In this document: positions 35,963 to 44,984 of the stretch, in pieces
How the letters are laid out: every line of letters begins with the position of its first letter
Position numbering within the stretch: the first letter of the stretch is position 1
DNA from: Sinomicrobium kalidii
GTDB lineage: Bacteria; Bacteroidota; Bacteroidia; Flavobacteriales; Flavobacteriaceae
NCBI RefSeq assembly: GCF_021183825.1
Contig: NZ_CP089211.1
Coordinates: 4,942,501-5,006,500 of the forward strand
Direction: 5' to 3'
DNA length: 64,000 nucleotides
Made by a program: the position numbers and the translations under genes
Notes under the pieces: generated by a model
The model's database searches: none
The model's input: only the letters and a program-made list of their open reading frames with translations
Told to the model about the DNA's origin: nothing

Positions 35963-38900
35963 ATGAAACCAATCAAACTTTTAGTACTATTGTTTTTCCT
36001 CCCGACAGTCGGTGTTTTTGCTCAAAAGACCGTTACAGGTACTGTCACAGATGATAAAGGGGTGCCCATACCGGGGGCCAATGTCATTGTAAAAGGCAGT
36101 CCGAGAGGAACGACGACAGATTTTGACGGGAACTATGCTATTGAGGATATAGCGCAATCGGATATCCTGATCTATTCTTATGTAGGGTTCAAAAAGGTCG
36201 AGAAGAATGTATTCAGCCAAACCACTATTGATGTTACGCTCGAACCGGACCAGGTACAGCTTAATGAGGTGGTTGTTATCGGGTATGACGCTGTCCGGAA
36301 GCGGGACCTTACCGGTTCGGTATCGGCCATAGATCCTGAAGAACTTTCGGTAACGGCAACCTCCAATTTCGATGAAGCCCTGGCCGGGCGGGCAGCGGGC
36401 GTACAGGTGACTTCGAGTGACGGAACACCCGGGAGTTCGCAGAATATAGTGATCCGGGGCGGAAATTCGATAACCGGAGACAATTCGCCATTGTATGTCG
36501 TGGACGGCATACCGCTCGAAGATTTTGACCCGTCCAGCCTCAATACCCGCGATATCGAGAGCTTCGATATCTTAAAAGATGCTTCTGCAACTGCAATTTA
36601 CGGTTCCCGCGGGGCCAACGGCGTTATTGTTATCAATACACGCAGTGGCCGGTCGGACGGGCAGACCGATATAAGTATCGGTTCGTTCTCCTGGATACAG
36701 GTCATTCCCAACAGATTGGACGTGCTGAGCCCGTATGAATTTGCCAGGTACCAGGAAAAACTGGCCTATGCCAATGACAACTATACGCCCGGGCAGAATG
36801 TAAGATTGTATGAAACCAACTGGATTGACCCGGAATTATACCGGAATATGGAGGGGACCGACTGGCAGGACGAGATTTTCAGGACGGCATATACAAGTAA
36901 CCATACCCTTTCCCTGAGAGCGGGAAACGAAAAGACCTCCCTGTATTACAGCGGAAATTATCTGGACCAGGAAGGGACCCTTATCAGCACGAGTTTCAAA
37001 AAGATCAATAACCGGTTAAAATTTACACATAAAGTAAATGAGAACCTGAAGGTCAATGGCCAGATAGCGTACAGCAATATAAAGAGTAAAGGCTTGCAGG
37101 TATCCGGCAATGCCCGGACCAGTGTTATCCGGGATGCAGTTTCCTTCAGGCCGGTCGACCCCATAAACTGGAGCAACGACGAGGAAAGCGTCATACAGGA
37201 CCAGGACCCTTATCTGTACGATCCTGTGAAAACACTGGAAAACACCGACAGGGCCGTGGCGAGGGACGTGCTCACCGGAACACTGGGACTCAATTATAAA
37301 TTTTCGGAAAAATTGACCCTGAACATGAACGGGAATTACAGGACCACCAGCCAGGAAAGCTCTATATTCTTCAACGAAGACACCCAGCAGGCATCCCGGA
37401 CCAACCGGGGCATTCACGGTTCAATATCCGATATAAGATGGGATATTCTGTCCACTTCAAACACATTGAAATTCGACGACAGGAAAGGAGATCATGTATA
37501 CGGTGCCCTTGTCGGTATTGAAGCCCAGTACAGAACGAGGGAGGCTTCTGATCTGGAGAACAGAAATATTCCGACAGACCAGTTTGGCATAGACAACCTC
37601 GGCATTGCAACAACAGCAACAATAGCCGGGTCTTCCCATTCGGCCAATACCTTGTTGTCCTATTTCGGAAGGATCAACTACACCTATAAAGACCGTTACC
37701 TGGCGACTGTTAACTTCAGGACTGACGGATCTTCAAAGTTCCGGAAAGAGAACAGGTGGGGCTATTTTCCATCCTTTTCGCTCGCCTGGAGAGTATCGGA
37801 AGAGAAATTTCTCAGCGCGATCGATGCCATATCCGATTTAAAGATCAGGGCGGGCTGGGGATTGACAGGAAATAACCGTATCGGGGATTTTGAAGCCTAT
37901 AACATGTTTGCGGTCAACACATCCAGCGGTTATGTGCTGGGGCAGAACCAGGAGTTCCGGCCGGGAGCCTATCAAAGCAATATGGCTGTTCCCGACCTGC
38001 GCTGGGAGACCACGGCCCAGACCAATGTGGGGCTTGACCTGGAACTCTTTAACAACTTTAACCTGACCGTTGACTACTATAAAAAAAGAACAAAAGACCT
38101 GTTACTGGATGCAGATATGGCCCTGAGCACAGGTTTTAACAGGGTACAGCAAAACGTAGGTGAGGTTTCCAACGAGGGGATAGAGTTTACCCTGAGTTCC
38201 CGGAACATCAGGAATGAACGATTTCGCTGGGACACGGATTTCAACATCTCATTTAACAAAACCAGGACGGAGAAGCTGAACAGCGGGCAAAACGAGATCC
38301 TTATCGACCCCGGGTGGGACAGGCAGTTTATGCAGTCAGAATACCAGTATATTACAAGAGTTGGTCACCCTGTCGGGATGATGTACGGACTTGAATTTGA
38401 CGGGATTTATCAGGTGGAGGATTTTCTGCTGACCAACGACGGGGATTATCAGCTGAAAGAAGGGATCCCCGGCTACCGTACCGTAATGCGGCCGGGCATG
38501 GTAAAATTCAAGGACCTGAACGGAGATGGTGTGATCAATGAAGATGACAGGACGATCATAGGAAATCCGCAGCCGAAACATATCGGGGGATTGTCCAATA
38601 GTTTTAAGGTCGGATCTTTTGATTTTCAGTTTCTGCTGCAATGGGCATATGACTTTGATATACTCAATGGCAATAAATCTGAATTCGGAAGTATCTACAG
38701 GCAAAACAGGAACGGCCTGACATCCCTTGCCGATATCTGGACCCCCACCAATACCGATACCGACATAGGGGGAATGAGGTATGACGGAATAAACCTGACC
38801 ACCCCTTACGGCTATAAACTGGATACCCGCCATATAGACGACGGCTCCTATTTAAGACTTAAAACCGTAGTCCTGGGTTATCGCCTGCCGGAAGAGGTGC

Positions 38901-39088
38901 TGGAAAAACTGAGGCTGAAAAAATGCAGATTATCGGTCTCCGCACAGAATATTTATACCTGGACCGGCTACGAGGGGTATAATCCGGATGTATCTGTGGG
39001 AAGGTACGGGGCCCTGACCCCCAGGCTGGATTACTCGGCCTATCCGCAGAGTATCACGGTGTCCGGAGGTATAGAACTGACATTTTAA
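35963..39088 (+). CDS. SusC-family TonB-dependent transporter (PUL 2)
   Basis: The ATG at 35963 (MKPIKLLVLLFFLPTVGVFAQ) gives 1041 residues with a proper signal peptide; the longer frame would add 18 residues of microrepeat-derived sequence. Domains are a carboxypeptidase-D-regulatory-like sandwich (VTGTVTDDKGVPIPGANVIV), the NEVVVIGYDAVRKRDLTGSV plug start, a plug domain and a barrel ending SITVSGGIELTF. There is no STN domain, in line with control by an HTCS rather than by sigma/anti-sigma. It should import oligosaccharides produced at the surface by the lyases. Confidence 0.95.
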   Translation: MKPIKLLVLLFFLPTVGVFAQKTVTGTVTDDKGVPIPGANVIVKGSPRGTTTDFDGNYAIEDIAQSDILIYSYVGFKKVEKNVFSQTTIDVTLEPDQVQLNEVVVIGYDAVRKRDLTGSVSAIDPEELSVTATSNFDEALAGRAAGVQVTSSDGTPGSSQNIVIRGGNSITGDNSPLYVVDGIPLEDFDPSSLNTRDIESFDILKDASATAIYGSRGANGVIVINTRSGRSDGQTDISIGSFSWIQVIPNRLDVLSPYEFARYQEKLAYANDNYTPGQNVRLYETNWIDPELYRNMEGTDWQDEIFRTAYTSNHTLSLRAGNEKTSLYYSGNYLDQEGTLISTSFKKINNRLKFTHKVNENLKVNGQIAYSNIKSKGLQVSGNARTSVIRDAVSFRPVDPINWSNDEESVIQDQDPYLYDPVKTLENTDRAVARDVLTGTLGLNYKFSEKLTLNMNGNYRTTSQESSIFFNEDTQQASRTNRGIHGSISDIRWDILSTSNTLKFDDRKGDHVYGALVGIEAQYRTREASDLENRNIPTDQFGIDNLGIATTATIAGSSHSANTLLSYFGRINYTYKDRYLATVNFRTDGSSKFRKENRWGYFPSFSLAWRVSEEKFLSAIDAISDLKIRAGWGLTGNNRIGDFEAYNMFAVNTSSGYVLGQNQEFRPGAYQSNMAVPDLRWETTAQTNVGLDLELFNNFNLTVDYYKKRTKDLLLDADMALSTGFNRVQQNVGEVSNEGIEFTLSSRNIRNERFRWDTDFNISFNKTRTEKLNSGQNEILIDPGWDRQFMQSEYQYITRVGHPVGMMYGLEFDGIYQVEDFLLTNDGDYQLKEGIPGYRTVMRPGMVKFKDLNGDGVINEDDRTIIGNPQPKHIGGLSNSFKVGSFDFQFLLQWAYDFDILNGNKSEFGSIYRQNRNGLTSLADIWTPTNTDTDIGGMRYDGINLTTPYGYKLDTRHIDDGSYLRLKTVVLGYRLPEEVLEKLRLKKCRLSVSAQNIYTWTGYEGYNPDVSVGRYGALTPRLDYSAYPQSITVSGGIELTF

Positions 39089-39111
39089 AAAAACAAATAA
39101 AAAATATTCAC

Positions 39112-40833
39112 ATGAAACAGAAGAATATTCACTTCGCCATAGCAATGCTGGTAGCTTTTACCCTGATGAGTTGCTCCGATTTTCTGGAAGTTGAGCCGAA
39201 ATCGTCCTGGAAGGCCGAGTCCTTTTATACTTCGAGAGAAGAGGCAGACCTGGCCCTGTCGGGGATTTACGGTCAATTGGCAAACGATGATGTATATGGC
39301 TGGAAATTCAACGTCCTTTTAGAAGCCGGAACAGACGAGACCTATACGAATGACCCCAATAATCCCACCTGGGATGCCGCAAAGTACGCACATACCTCTT
39401 CAAGTGATCAAATACAAAATATATGGTTGCGATTCTATACCTGTATTCAACTGGTCAACCAGTTCGAACAGAACATGAGCCCCGATCTGTTTACAACCGA
39501 AGAATACAATAACCTCCTCGCAAAAGCACGTTTTATGCGGGCATTTTGTTATTTTAACCTGGCCAATTGGTTCGGGCCCGTCCCTCTCAGGTTAACGCCC
39601 AGTTCTTCCCAGGAAGACAACAACGTACCGCCGTCACCGCCGATGGATGTTTATAAGCAGGTGGAAGAGGATTATTTATTTGCGGCAGAACACCTCGGGC
39701 ATGCCAACAGTTCTGCTTATGTGCCGGGCGAACCCAACAAAATGGCCGCACACGGCCTGCTGGCCCGGCTTTATTTGAGAATGGGCGGGTTTCAACCGTA
39801 TTTGTCAGAGAGCGAAGCGGGATCCTATTTTGAGAATAACCAGCAGTATTTCGAAAAAGCACGGGAACAATGCGAGATTATTATAAACGACGGCTGGCAT
39901 GGCATCGTACCCTATGCTGCGGATAGCATGAGCTATAGAAATCACTTTCTCAGCTATCTGCAGGACCACTACGATCTGAAAGAATCACTGTTTGAGATCT
40001 CATTCGGCAATTTTGCAAATATGGGATTGAAGGTAGACGGCAGGCTGGGAAATATCAATGGTGTTGAATTTGTGGGGACCTCAGATATTCCCCGCGGTTT
40101 CTGTAAAGTAAATGTTGCGCTTCCTGTTTACCAGGCATATTCAAAAGAAGACACCCGGAGGGAATGGAACATTGCGGGGTACCGGAATAAATATTCCAAT
40201 GCCAACCAGGCCTACACCATGAGCTATATTTTCGATTTCCCTTTAAACCAGGAATACGGCATAGGAAAGTTCAGAAGGTGGGAACCGGCAGATCTCGGGG
40301 CCTTAAAAGAGCAGGGGAAAATTACGGATGCCAATTACACCATCCTCAACAATACCCCGGGTTCTGATAAGGACCCCAATTTTACAAGTATCAATTTTCC
40401 CGTGTTAAGGTATTCAGATGTACTGCTGATGCACGCAGAAGCCATTATCGGTGGAAGGTTCGGAAGCGCAGCCGCAAACGATGCCGCTTTGAACGACCTT
40501 AATACCGTGAGGGAAAGGGCAGGCCTGGATCCTTATAGCGGAAGCCTGGCCCATGATGACTTTTTTAATGAAATTGTGGATGAGAGACAGCGGGAATTGT
40601 GTTTTGAGGGACTCCGAAAACAGGACCTGATCCGGTGGAACTTACTCGAAGATAAACTGTTGGAGACCAATGAAGCTATCAAAAACCACGGACTTTACAA
40701 CAACAATAGCCAGTTTCACCAGACCTATCTGGATCCCGGAAATAATTTTGACAGGACCAAACACCTCCTTTTGCCTTACCCGTTACAGGAAACACTCATA
40801 AATCACAGCCTGGAACAAAGAACGGGATGGTAA
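39112..40833 (+). CDS. SusD/RagB-family glycan-binding lipoprotein (PUL 2)
   Basis: The 573-residue protein has a lipobox (LMSCSDFLEVEPKSSW). The helical SusD core includes ARFMRAFCYFNLANWFGPVPLRL, GLLARLYLRMGGF, the block LRYSDVLLMHAEAI and the C-terminal IVDERQRELCFEGLRKQDLIRW. It starts 23 bp after the SusC stop, the usual tight SusCD spacing, and forms the lid of that transporter. Confidence 0.95.
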   Translation: MKQKNIHFAIAMLVAFTLMSCSDFLEVEPKSSWKAESFYTSREEADLALSGIYGQLANDDVYGWKFNVLLEAGTDETYTNDPNNPTWDAAKYAHTSSSDQIQNIWLRFYTCIQLVNQFEQNMSPDLFTTEEYNNLLAKARFMRAFCYFNLANWFGPVPLRLTPSSSQEDNNVPPSPPMDVYKQVEEDYLFAAEHLGHANSSAYVPGEPNKMAAHGLLARLYLRMGGFQPYLSESEAGSYFENNQQYFEKAREQCEIIINDGWHGIVPYAADSMSYRNHFLSYLQDHYDLKESLFEISFGNFANMGLKVDGRLGNINGVEFVGTSDIPRGFCKVNVALPVYQAYSKEDTRREWNIAGYRNKYSNANQAYTMSYIFDFPLNQEYGIGKFRRWEPADLGALKEQGKITDANYTILNNTPGSDKDPNFTSINFPVLRYSDVLLMHAEAIIGGRFGSAAANDAALNDLNTVRERAGLDPYSGSLAHDDFFNEIVDERQRELCFEGLRKQDLIRWNLLEDKLLETNEAIKNHGLYNNNSQFHQTYLDPGNNFDRTKHLLLPYPLQETLINHSLEQRTGW

Positions 40834-40861
40834 CAGGTTTCACCGACAAAAAATCAATGAA

Positions 40862-43459
40862 ATGAAGATCATATCACCGGAAACTCACCGAAAAAACCAT
40901 AAACGCAAAAGCATTCTGAAAGGTATTTTTATGCTCTGTGTTCTTGTTTTATCTACCCAGGGAAAAGCACAAAGCGCAGAACCCGAACGTTCGTACGACT
41001 ATTCCCGGATCAGGGCCCATCCCAGGCTCCTGTTGACCGAAGGAGAAGAAAAGGCCCTGAGGTCATCGATAAAAAGAAACCCGGAGTTTAAGAAAATAGA
41101 CACTTATATTCATCAGGTCTCCGATAATCTGCTTTCAGAAGAGCCTCTGGTCTTTAAGAAAAAGGGGAAGAGGCTGCTGGCGGTTTCCCGGAAAGCGCTT
41201 ACCAGGCTGTATTACCTGTCTTACAGTTACCGTATGACCGGTGATGCCAAGTATTTGAGGCGGGCGGAAAAGGAACTCAATGCGGTTTGCGGCTTTGAAA
41301 GCTGGAACCCCACGCATTTCCTCGATGTGGGGGAGATGTGTATGGCTGTTTCTATAGCCTATGACTGGCTGTACGACGATTTGAAGGAAAGCACCCGGAA
41401 AAATGTGCGGGAGGCTATTCTGAAAAAGGCATTTGAACCTTCGTATATAGAAGACAATGCCTGGTTCCTCGATGTCCACAGCAACTGGAACTCTGTTTGT
41501 AATGCGGGACTGGTCTACGGGGCCCTGGCCATTATGGAAGATGAAGAAGAACAGTCGGCAGCCATTATTGAAAGGGCTTTAAAATCCAACCGGTTACCCC
41601 TGGAAGCCTATGCACCGGACGGAAATTACCCGGAAGGCCCCGGTTACTGGAATTACGGGACTACATTTGAAGTGATGCTGATCGCTGCCCTCGAAAGCGC
41701 ACTGGGGTCTGATCACGGATTGTCGGAAGCCCCCGGTTTTCTGGAATCCGCTTACTATATGCTTTTTGCAGGAGGCCCTTCGGGAGATTACTTTAATTAT
41801 TACGACTGCGGAAGGCGTCAGACAGCGCGTTCCTCCATGTTCTGGTTTGCCCGGAAATTAAATGATCCGTCCCTGATCTTTCAGGAGGTGGAAATGATCA
41901 ACAGCGGACGCTACACAAAAGCCGTATCGTCAGATATCGAAAGAGTTCTGCCCAATGCCCTTGTCTTTGGAAAAGAGCTGACATTATCGGAAGTAAAGCC
42001 CCCGTCCCGGAAAATGTTCACAGGTCACGGTATTACCCCGGTATCCTTAGTTCGTACCCATTGGAAAGGTACAAAGGGAAAATATCTCGGCATTAAAGGA
42101 GGAAGTGCTTCTGACGGGCATTCGCATATGGACCAGGGAACCTTTGTATACGATGTGGGCCGGTTGAGATGGGCCATGGATTTCGGGCTGCAGAGTTATA
42201 TTACACTCGAATCCGAGGGTGTCGATCTCTGGAACCTGGACCAGGACGCTCAAAGATGGGAGGTGTTCAGGTATAACAATTTAAATCACAACACCTTGAC
42301 CGTAAACAATAAACGTCATAACGTCAAGGGAAGGGCCGAAATTATAAAGACTTTTGAGAACAAACATGAACTGGGAGCAAAAGTAGACCTGACCCCGGTG
42401 CTGAACTTTAACAATGAGTTGAAAACAGCGACGAGGAAAGCTACGATAGTAGATGAGTCGTACCTGAAAATAGAAGACTTTATCGAGACCAATGCAGAAC
42501 CCGCGGACCTGAGGTGGAATATGGTAACCCCTGCATCTGCTGAAATAGTGGATAAAAACACCATCAGACTGTCCCAGAAAGGAAAAACCATGTTTTTAAA
42601 AGTAAACTCCGATATACCTGTCAAACCGGCGATCAGGCCTTCTGAAAAACCGGCTGAATACAAATGCGAGTTCGGAGATTACAAATACGGGGACTACAAT
42701 CAGAAGAACAAGGGAACGGTAATGGTGGGCTTTGACGTAAAGATCCCGGCAAATACTGCTGCCCGTTTTACGGTAAGCCTTGTGGAAGGCAAATCCGACC
42801 TTGCCCTGAAAGAGAACACGATCGTTCTCGATGCTACAGATCCCAATACGGCTTCGGAAGGAGATAAGGTGTTCTTTGATATTTCCCCGGTTGGAATTGA
42901 CAGTTCGGGCGATCTGTACGCGCTGGATGATCCGGATTGGAACACCTATGGCAGGATAGGTATAAAAAGTATGCGGGACAAATCCTTTAAATTCCGGATC
43001 GATGCCAGGAGGATCGCTTCGGATGGAATGGTCAATGCAGGTATAGACAGGTCCTCCGACGGCCAGTTGGGGGTCAGGGGAGGTGAAAATAACGGAATTG
43101 AAAAGAAAGAAGGTTACCTGCTGAGCCTGGATTTGACGGAATTCGACCCTTCCGTGAGATTTGAACTTACCAAAATAGGTTTTAAACACCTCGATGCTTC
43201 GGAATCCTGTACCATTGTCAACCGGCAGGTATCGGGAAAAATAATGGTATTTACCGGGAGTGAACGCAACAAGGTCAGCGAAGTTAAAATAACTTCAGGT
43301 CACAAACGGAAATTTGTCGATGTCTCCGGTTTGGGGATCTCCCTGAAAGGAGGTGCAGATCATTCAGAGTTCCTGTCTCTTTTTAACACCGGTGAAACAG
43401 GTAATTTCAGGATTTCCGGTTTTGAATTTGTTGTAAAGGAGCAGCCGGGTAATTTTTAA
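40862..43459 (+). CDS. Heparinase II/III-like polysaccharide lyase (second copy)
   Basis: The 865-residue exported protein (signal peptide to about residue 37) is a paralogue of the lyase at 28668-32207. It has RAHPRLLLTEGEEKALRSS, NAVCGFESW, HSNWNSVCNAGLVYGALAI, GPGYWNYGTTFEVMLIAALE, HSHMDQGTFVYDVGRLRWAMDFG and NNLNHNTL. It lacks the N-terminal repeat domain and the T9SS tail. One copy of the repeat domain remains at about 649-860 (AGIDRSSDGQLGVRGG). It is probably periplasmic, so it would act on oligosaccharides after SusC import, with the T9SS-secreted enzyme acting outside. Confidence 0.88.
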   Translation: MKIISPETHRKNHKRKSILKGIFMLCVLVLSTQGKAQSAEPERSYDYSRIRAHPRLLLTEGEEKALRSSIKRNPEFKKIDTYIHQVSDNLLSEEPLVFKKKGKRLLAVSRKALTRLYYLSYSYRMTGDAKYLRRAEKELNAVCGFESWNPTHFLDVGEMCMAVSIAYDWLYDDLKESTRKNVREAILKKAFEPSYIEDNAWFLDVHSNWNSVCNAGLVYGALAIMEDEEEQSAAIIERALKSNRLPLEAYAPDGNYPEGPGYWNYGTTFEVMLIAALESALGSDHGLSEAPGFLESAYYMLFAGGPSGDYFNYYDCGRRQTARSSMFWFARKLNDPSLIFQEVEMINSGRYTKAVSSDIERVLPNALVFGKELTLSEVKPPSRKMFTGHGITPVSLVRTHWKGTKGKYLGIKGGSASDGHSHMDQGTFVYDVGRLRWAMDFGLQSYITLESEGVDLWNLDQDAQRWEVFRYNNLNHNTLTVNNKRHNVKGRAEIIKTFENKHELGAKVDLTPVLNFNNELKTATRKATIVDESYLKIEDFIETNAEPADLRWNMVTPASAEIVDKNTIRLSQKGKTMFLKVNSDIPVKPAIRPSEKPAEYKCEFGDYKYGDYNQKNKGTVMVGFDVKIPANTAARFTVSLVEGKSDLALKENTIVLDATDPNTASEGDKVFFDISPVGIDSSGDLYALDDPDWNTYGRIGIKSMRDKSFKFRIDARRIASDGMVNAGIDRSSDGQLGVRGGENNGIEKKEGYLLSLDLTEFDPSVRFELTKIGFKHLDASESCTIVNRQVSGKIMVFTGSERNKVSEVKITSGHKRKFVDVSGLGISLKGGADHSEFLSLFNTGETGNFRISGFEFVVKEQPGNF

Positions 43460-43511
43460 TATTTCACAGTTACGGATTAAAAAGTATAGTTGTACAATTA
43501 CGATGTCTATC

Positions 43512-44984
43512 ATGAAACTTAAAAGCAGTAAACTCTTTGTCGCAGGGCTGTTCCTGATTTTTTACAGTTGTGGAAAAGCCCCGGAAAACCACGAAAAAAA
43601 GCCCAATATCCTTTTTATACTTATTGACGATATGGGATACGGGGACCTGCCCACCTACGGAAATACCGAGGTCAATGCCCCGAATATCGACAAACTCGCC
43701 TCCGAAGGATTGAGTTTTTCGCAGTTCTATGTAAACTCCCCGATCTGCTCCCCCTCGAGAGTGGCCTGTATCACAGGTCAGTATCCCAGCCGCTGGGGAA
43801 TTACTTCGTATGTGCACAACAGGAAGGCGAACAAAGAAAGAGGAATGAAGAACTGTCTCGACATTCAGGCCCCTACCTTGGCCAGGGCCATGAAAAAGGC
43901 GGGATATTATACGGCACATATCGGTAAATGGCATATGGGGGGTGGCCGGGATATTGCCGATGTCCCCCTGATCACGGAATATGGGTTTGACGAATCTGTT
44001 ACGCAGTTCGAAGGGCTGGGGGAGCGCTACCTCGCAAAATTCGAGACCCTCCATCTGGGAGACGACCCCGAACGCCCCGACCTGGAAAAACAGTCCGCAG
44101 CACTGGGCAGGGGAAAGGTACACTGGATAAAACGGGAAAACTTTACCAAAGTATTTGTGGACAGGACCATCGGGGCCATTAAAAATGCCCGGAAAGCAAA
44201 CAAACCGTTCTATATCAATGTCTGGCCCGACGATATCCATACGCCTCTCGAACCTCCGAAGGATTTAAGGGGAGACTCCAGCCGTCATGCGAGGTTTTTG
44301 GGCGTGATGCATGAAATGGACAAACAACTGGGCCGTCTGTTCGATTTTATAAAAGAGGATCCGGAACTGTCAAAAAACACCCTGATCGTTTTAACCAGTG
44401 ATAATGGCCCCGATGCCGGAGTAAACAAGGCAGGGAATCTCAGAGGATATAAAACCCAGATTTACGAAGGCGGTATCAGGGAACCCTTTATCGCCTGGTT
44501 TCCGGATGTCATACCCGAAGAAAAACAGGGCACGGTAGACACGCAAACCGTATTTTCGGGAATAGACCTGTTACCGTCATTTGCAGCCATGGCCGGTGCA
44601 GCATATGGTGAAGGCCTGGAGATTGACGGGGTTGATGTTTCCCCGGCAATTACAGGGAAAACTGTGTTAAAAAGAAAAAAATCACTATTTTGGATCCGTC
44701 CCCCGGACCGGCCGGGTTTATTTGGCAAGAACGATCCCGACCTGGCCATAAGAAAAGGGGACTACAAGTTAATGATGGATGTGGACGGAACCAATATCCA
44801 GCTTTATAATGTGGCGATCGATGCGGGCGAATCCTTTGATATTATGAACGAAATGCCGGATAAGGCCGAAGAGTTAAGGGCAGAGTTGTCAGATTGGTAT
44901 AACAATTATCCCCAGGACATTGACAGGGGGATTTATGAAAAGGATCGTCAAAATATAAAAAACACCGATAAAATAAATTTATGA
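43512..44984 (+). CDS. Family S1 sulfatase, lipoprotein
   Basis: A start at 43512 (MKLKSSKLFVAG) is preferred to the ATG 9 nt upstream because it gives a compact lipoprotein signal (FLIFYSCGKAP). The sulfatase core shows NILFILIDDMGYGDLPTYGN, the formylglycine motif in PICSPSRVACITGQYPSRWG, and HIGKWHMGGG. Metal-site residues appear in LTSDNGPDAG. About 490 residues is normal for S1. It overlaps the next sulfatase gene by 4 nt, so the two are translationally coupled. The exact sulfate position it removes cannot be read from the sequence. Confidence 0.93.
   Translation: MKLKSSKLFVAGLFLIFYSCGKAPENHEKKPNILFILIDDMGYGDLPTYGNTEVNAPNIDKLASEGLSFSQFYVNSPICSPSRVACITGQYPSRWGITSYVHNRKANKERGMKNCLDIQAPTLARAMKKAGYYTAHIGKWHMGGGRDIADVPLITEYGFDESVTQFEGLGERYLAKFETLHLGDDPERPDLEKQSAALGRGKVHWIKRENFTKVFVDRTIGAIKNARKANKPFYINVWPDDIHTPLEPPKDLRGDSSRHARFLGVMHEMDKQLGRLFDFIKEDPELSKNTLIVLTSDNGPDAGVNKAGNLRGYKTQIYEGGIREPFIAWFPDVIPEEKQGTVDTQTVFSGIDLLPSFAAMAGAAYGEGLEIDGVDVSPAITGKTVLKRKKSLFWIRPPDRPGLFGKNDPDLAIRKGDYKLMMDVDGTNIQLYNVAIDAGESFDIMNEMPDKAEELRAELSDWYNNYPQDIDRGIYEKDRQNIKNTDKINL

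Noticed and set aside
43470..44240. 256-codon minus-strand frame over the sulfatase gene
   Set aside because: It is the shadow of an S1 sulfatase with all motifs present on the plus strand.
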